Below are positions 7,240-8,477 of a DNA stretch of 8,477 nucleotides, piece after piece (within the stretch, counting starts at the first letter, position 1; every line of letters begins with the position of its first letter). This DNA is from an uncultured Oscillospiraceae bacterium. Lineage in GTDB: Bacteria > Bacillota > Clostridia > Oscillospirales > Ruminococcaceae. The position numbers and the translations under genes were made by a program. The stretch covers positions 1 to 8,477 of the forward strand of contig CAKRVU010000045.1 of NCBI GenBank assembly GCA_934408835.1, in the 5' to 3' direction. The notes below the pieces were generated by a model, which saw nothing but the letters and a program-made list of their open reading frames with translations, had not been told where the DNA came from and did no database searches.

Positions 7240-7268
7240 AACCCCTTTCACTTATCCCGCAAAAACAC

Positions 7269-7300
7269 AAAAAAGTTGCACCATACGGTACAACTTTTTT
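7269..7300 (-). terminator. Strong rho-independent terminator
   Basis: AAAAAAGTTG (7269-7278) pairs perfectly with CAACTTTTTT (7291-7300). Inside that 10-bp arm, after one C-A mismatch, ACC pairs with GGT around a 4-nt ATAC loop. On the minus strand the stem is followed by a T-rich run that continues as TTTTTTGTGTTTTT. It lies about 40 nt past the stop of the metallophosphoesterase gene and 35 nt before the small terminase frame, so it ends the former transcript. The A/T arms make it potentially bidirectional, but no plus-strand gene needs it. Confidence 0.85.
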
Positions 7301-7341
7301 AAAAAATCAAATTCTTTTTTGTTTTGGCGGCATATTTTGGT

Positions 7342-8019
7342 TCAGAATGCCTCATCTGCACCCAATGGAACTAGGTCGTTAAACACCGCGCGGTACGAAG
7401 GCGGAATTTTGCGATCTAAATGATATTTCCCGAAATACCAGTGGGAAAATGTTGCATGTTTGCGCAGCTCCTCGAGCAGCTCATGAATTGCCGTATAATC
7501 CTTTGCTTCTTCGTCAAGACAGCTTTTAATTGACAATGGTGGTTCATGTGTTAAAACAGCGTCCACAACTCCATCACACAATTTCAGATTATCAATCAAA
7601 GATTGAATTTGCGGCTCCTGTGGCTCCGCTTCCCGACGCCAGAGTATGTCGTCAAATTCCGCTTGTACAGTACTGCTTCCACCGCCAAAGACCAACAGCT
7701 TCTTCCCCTCTATTTCATAGAGCTGCCCCCGCTGCAGCCAAACAATATTGGGGGCAATCCGGCGAACTTTCCCAGAACAATAAGTCTCCTCCGGATATTT
7801 TGACAACAACGAAAAGTTTTCGTAACAGCCGTCCAAAAAGGCAATCTGATATTTCCGTTTTTGCAGCCATTTTAAATGTCTCTGTTCGGCTGCAAGCCCA
7901 TCCCAGACAAAACCGAAATCGCCGCAGATAATCAAAGTATCATTCTTTTTCAGCCGTTTGTAGGCATGCGTTTCAAACGGTTCGATTTGCCCGTGTTTAT
8001 CCCCTGTCACATAGATCAC
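7342..8019 (-). CDS. Metallophosphoesterase-family protein with a degenerate active site
   Basis: This calcineurin-like phosphoesterase fold protein has 225 aa. I take GTG 8019 as start because AGGAGG (8034-8029) is 9 nt upstream and gives MIYVTGD, the usual beginning for this family; a longer TTG start at 8046 would place the ribosome site inside the gene. The scaffold matches a Firmicutes family whose members read GDTHG, ICGDFG, DGNHENF, RGQ, LTH and FGHYH. Here D7-x-H9, D34 and H158 (LTHEPP) remain. The third motif, normally GNHE, is G64-C65-Y66-E67, and the last, normally GHYH, is G197-K198-Y199-H200. By analogy with Mre11, the changed residues are the Asn and first His of metal site 2 plus the catalytic His, while site 1 (D7, H9, D34, H200) is intact. 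It may be a pseudoenzyme or have a different activity. There is no signal peptide, so it is cytoplasmic. A terminator follows it, so it looks like its own transcript. Confidence 0.82.
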   Translation of the reverse strand: MIYVTGDKHGQIEPFETHAYKRLKKNDTLIICGDFGFVWDGLAAEQRHLKWLQKRKYQIAFLDGCYENFSLLSKYPEETYCSGKVRRIAPNIVWLQRGQLYEIEGKKLLVFGGGSSTVQAEFDDILWRREAEPQEPQIQSLIDNLKLCDGVVDAVLTHEPPLSIKSCLDEEAKDYTAIHELLEELRKHATFSHWYFGKYHLDRKIPPSYRAVFNDLVPLGADEAF

Positions 8020-8028
8020 TTTCAAAAT

Positions 8029-8034
8029 CCTCCT
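8029..8034 (-). promoter_or_regulatory. Ribosome binding site that decides the metallophosphoesterase start
   Basis: AGGAGG on the minus strand is 9 nt before GTG 8019. It lies inside the longer reading from TTG 8046, and the TTG at 8025 is only 3 nt away, so GTG is the best start. Confidence 0.65.
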
Positions 8035-8097
8035 GTTCTTTTCCAATCGGTCGGATGATCTATCTTCGATTTTCCGCCGTTTTTTTCAGGAAATCAC

Positions 8098-8126
8098 TTG
8101 AATTTGCCGTCTCACTTTGGTATACT
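8098..8126 (+). promoter_or_regulatory. Sigma-A-like promoter for the carboxypeptidase gene
   Basis: The -35 box is TTGAAT (8098-8103, 4 of 6 to consensus), the spacer is 17 nt, and the -10 box is TATACT (8121-8126, 5 of 6). A TGG just upstream of the -10 makes it an extended -10. The expected start is near 8133, giving a leader of about 63 nt to ATG 8196. Confidence 0.7.
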
Positions 8127-8165
8127 AACAATAGTTTTGAAATACCTGTTATTCCTATCACTCTC

Positions 8166-8194
8166 ATCATATACTATTTTAGGGAGATTGTCTA
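8166..8194 (-). promoter_or_regulatory. Sigma-A-like promoter for the metallophosphoesterase gene
   Basis: Read on the minus strand, the -35 box is TAGACA (8194-8189, 5 of 6), the spacer is 17 nt, and the -10 box is TATGAT (8171-8166, 5 of 6). The expected start is near 8159, giving a leader of about 140 nt. The -35 box ends 1 nt from the ATG of the divergent carboxypeptidase gene, and the promoter covers that gene's ribosome site. Confidence 0.6.
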
Positions 8195-8195
8195 G

Positions 8196-8477
8196 ATGAA
8201 TTTACTGAAAAAATGTATTAGTTTTGGTCTGTGCCTCATATTCTTTAGCAGTACGCTGACGCTGTCAGCCTCAGCAACCTTCGACCCCGGCTTTGACCCT
8301 ATCAGTCAAAGTGTATACCTTGTCAATACTGACACCGATACTGTGTTATACGAAAAAAACAAAGATGATCTCATCGTTCCCGCCTCTTTGGTGAAAATGA
8401 TGACCGCTATTGTGGCGATTGAATCGGTACCGGAAGATCAGATCGATGATTTTCTGGCAACAGAAGTCACAGCCCCT
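8196..8477 (+). CDS. D-alanyl-D-alanine carboxypeptidase (peptidase S11), N-terminal part
   Basis: The first 94 codons are present; the rest lies off the right edge. ATG 8196 follows AGGGAGA (8181-8187) at 8 nt. The product starts with a signal peptide: MNLLKK, a hydrophobic stretch at about 7-23, then SASA with likely cleavage after Ala27, so the enzyme is exported. SVYLVNTDTDTVLYEKN is the typical first strand pair of low-molecular-weight penicillin-binding proteins. S64-L-V-K67 in PASLVKMMTA is the catalytic SxxK motif (Ser nucleophile, Lys base). Such enzymes trim the terminal D-Ala from peptidoglycan stem pentapeptides and control cross-linking. The SxN and KTG motifs fall outside the window. 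DacA/DacF-type is likely, but the exact paralogue cannot be named. This is a chromosomal type of gene and marks the flank of the phage module. Confidence 0.88.
   Translation, partial: MNLLKKCISFGLCLIFFSSTLTLSASATFDPGFDPISQSVYLVNTDTDTVLYEKNKDDLIVPASLVKMMTAIVAIESVPEDQIDDFLATEVTAP

Noticed and set aside
7235..7341. cos site or attachment site in the gap before terS
   Set aside because: Position is suggestive, but no repeat partner or known cos pattern can be seen inside the window.
8041..8095. Possible plus-strand terminator near the T-run at 8080-8086
   Set aside because: CGG and CCG arms are too short and there is no plus-strand gene upstream to end.
8119..8146. GGTAT...ATACC inverted repeat over the carboxypeptidase promoter as an operator
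   Set aside because: Only 5-bp arms with 18 nt between them; such pairs are expected by chance in AT-rich intergenic DNA.
8170..8175. Second TATACT before the carboxypeptidase gene as a -10 box
   Set aside because: The nearest TTGAAA (8137-8142) is 27 nt away, too far for a sigma-A promoter; 8098-8126 has correct spacing.
1..8477. tRNA, rRNA, CRISPR array, insertion sequence or integrase
   Set aside because: No cloverleaf, regularly spaced repeats, transposase motifs or recombinase motifs were found on either strand.

Overview
The window reads as the packaging, head and neck module of a tailed bacteriophage-like element in a Gram-positive bacterium, set against two genes that look chromosomal. 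The host is most likely a Clostridia member, perhaps of the Oscillospiraceae. This rests on strong AGGAGG-type ribosome binding sites almost everywhere, moderate GC, family resemblances recalled from Clostridia prophages, and a low-molecular-weight D-Ala-D-Ala carboxypeptidase. No database search was possible, so family names are motif recognition and the taxonomy is inference.

Layout. From 7234 down to position 1 everything is on the minus strand and tightly packed, with overlaps or gaps of 4-61 nt. The order is small terminase, large terminase, portal, a prohead protease with a zinc-knuckle-like insert and a scaffold-like tail, HK97-fold major capsid protein, head-tail connector, a probable head-closure protein, a two-domain tail protein, and a baseplate hub protein that runs off the left edge. 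A hairpin sits just after the capsid gene. This is the standard HK97-type order up to the neck. The hub then follows after only one intervening gene, so tail tube, sheath and tape measure are not in their usual place.

Right of the small terminase there is no phage early or lysogeny region. Instead there is a strong intrinsic terminator (7269-7300), a minus-strand metallophosphoesterase-family gene (7342-8019), a 176-nt regulatory gap with two opposing sigma-A-like promoters, and the start of a plus-strand secreted penicillin-binding D-Ala-D-Ala carboxypeptidase (8196 to the right edge).

How they work together. The terminases cut DNA and pump it through the portal into a shell built from the capsid protein under control of the protease/scaffold. 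Connector and closure proteins then seal the vertex for tail joining. No promoter is visible between the terminator and the small terminase, so the operon may depend on read-through, antitermination or an activator.

The points most worth following are: (1) the metallophosphoesterase has lost two side chains of one metal site plus the catalytic His while keeping the other site; (2) the small terminase has no conventional well-spaced start codon, and an ATT sits where the start should be; (3) the structural operon abuts chromosomal-looking genes, which raises the possibility of a domesticated or gene-transfer-agent-like element as well as a plain prophage edge.
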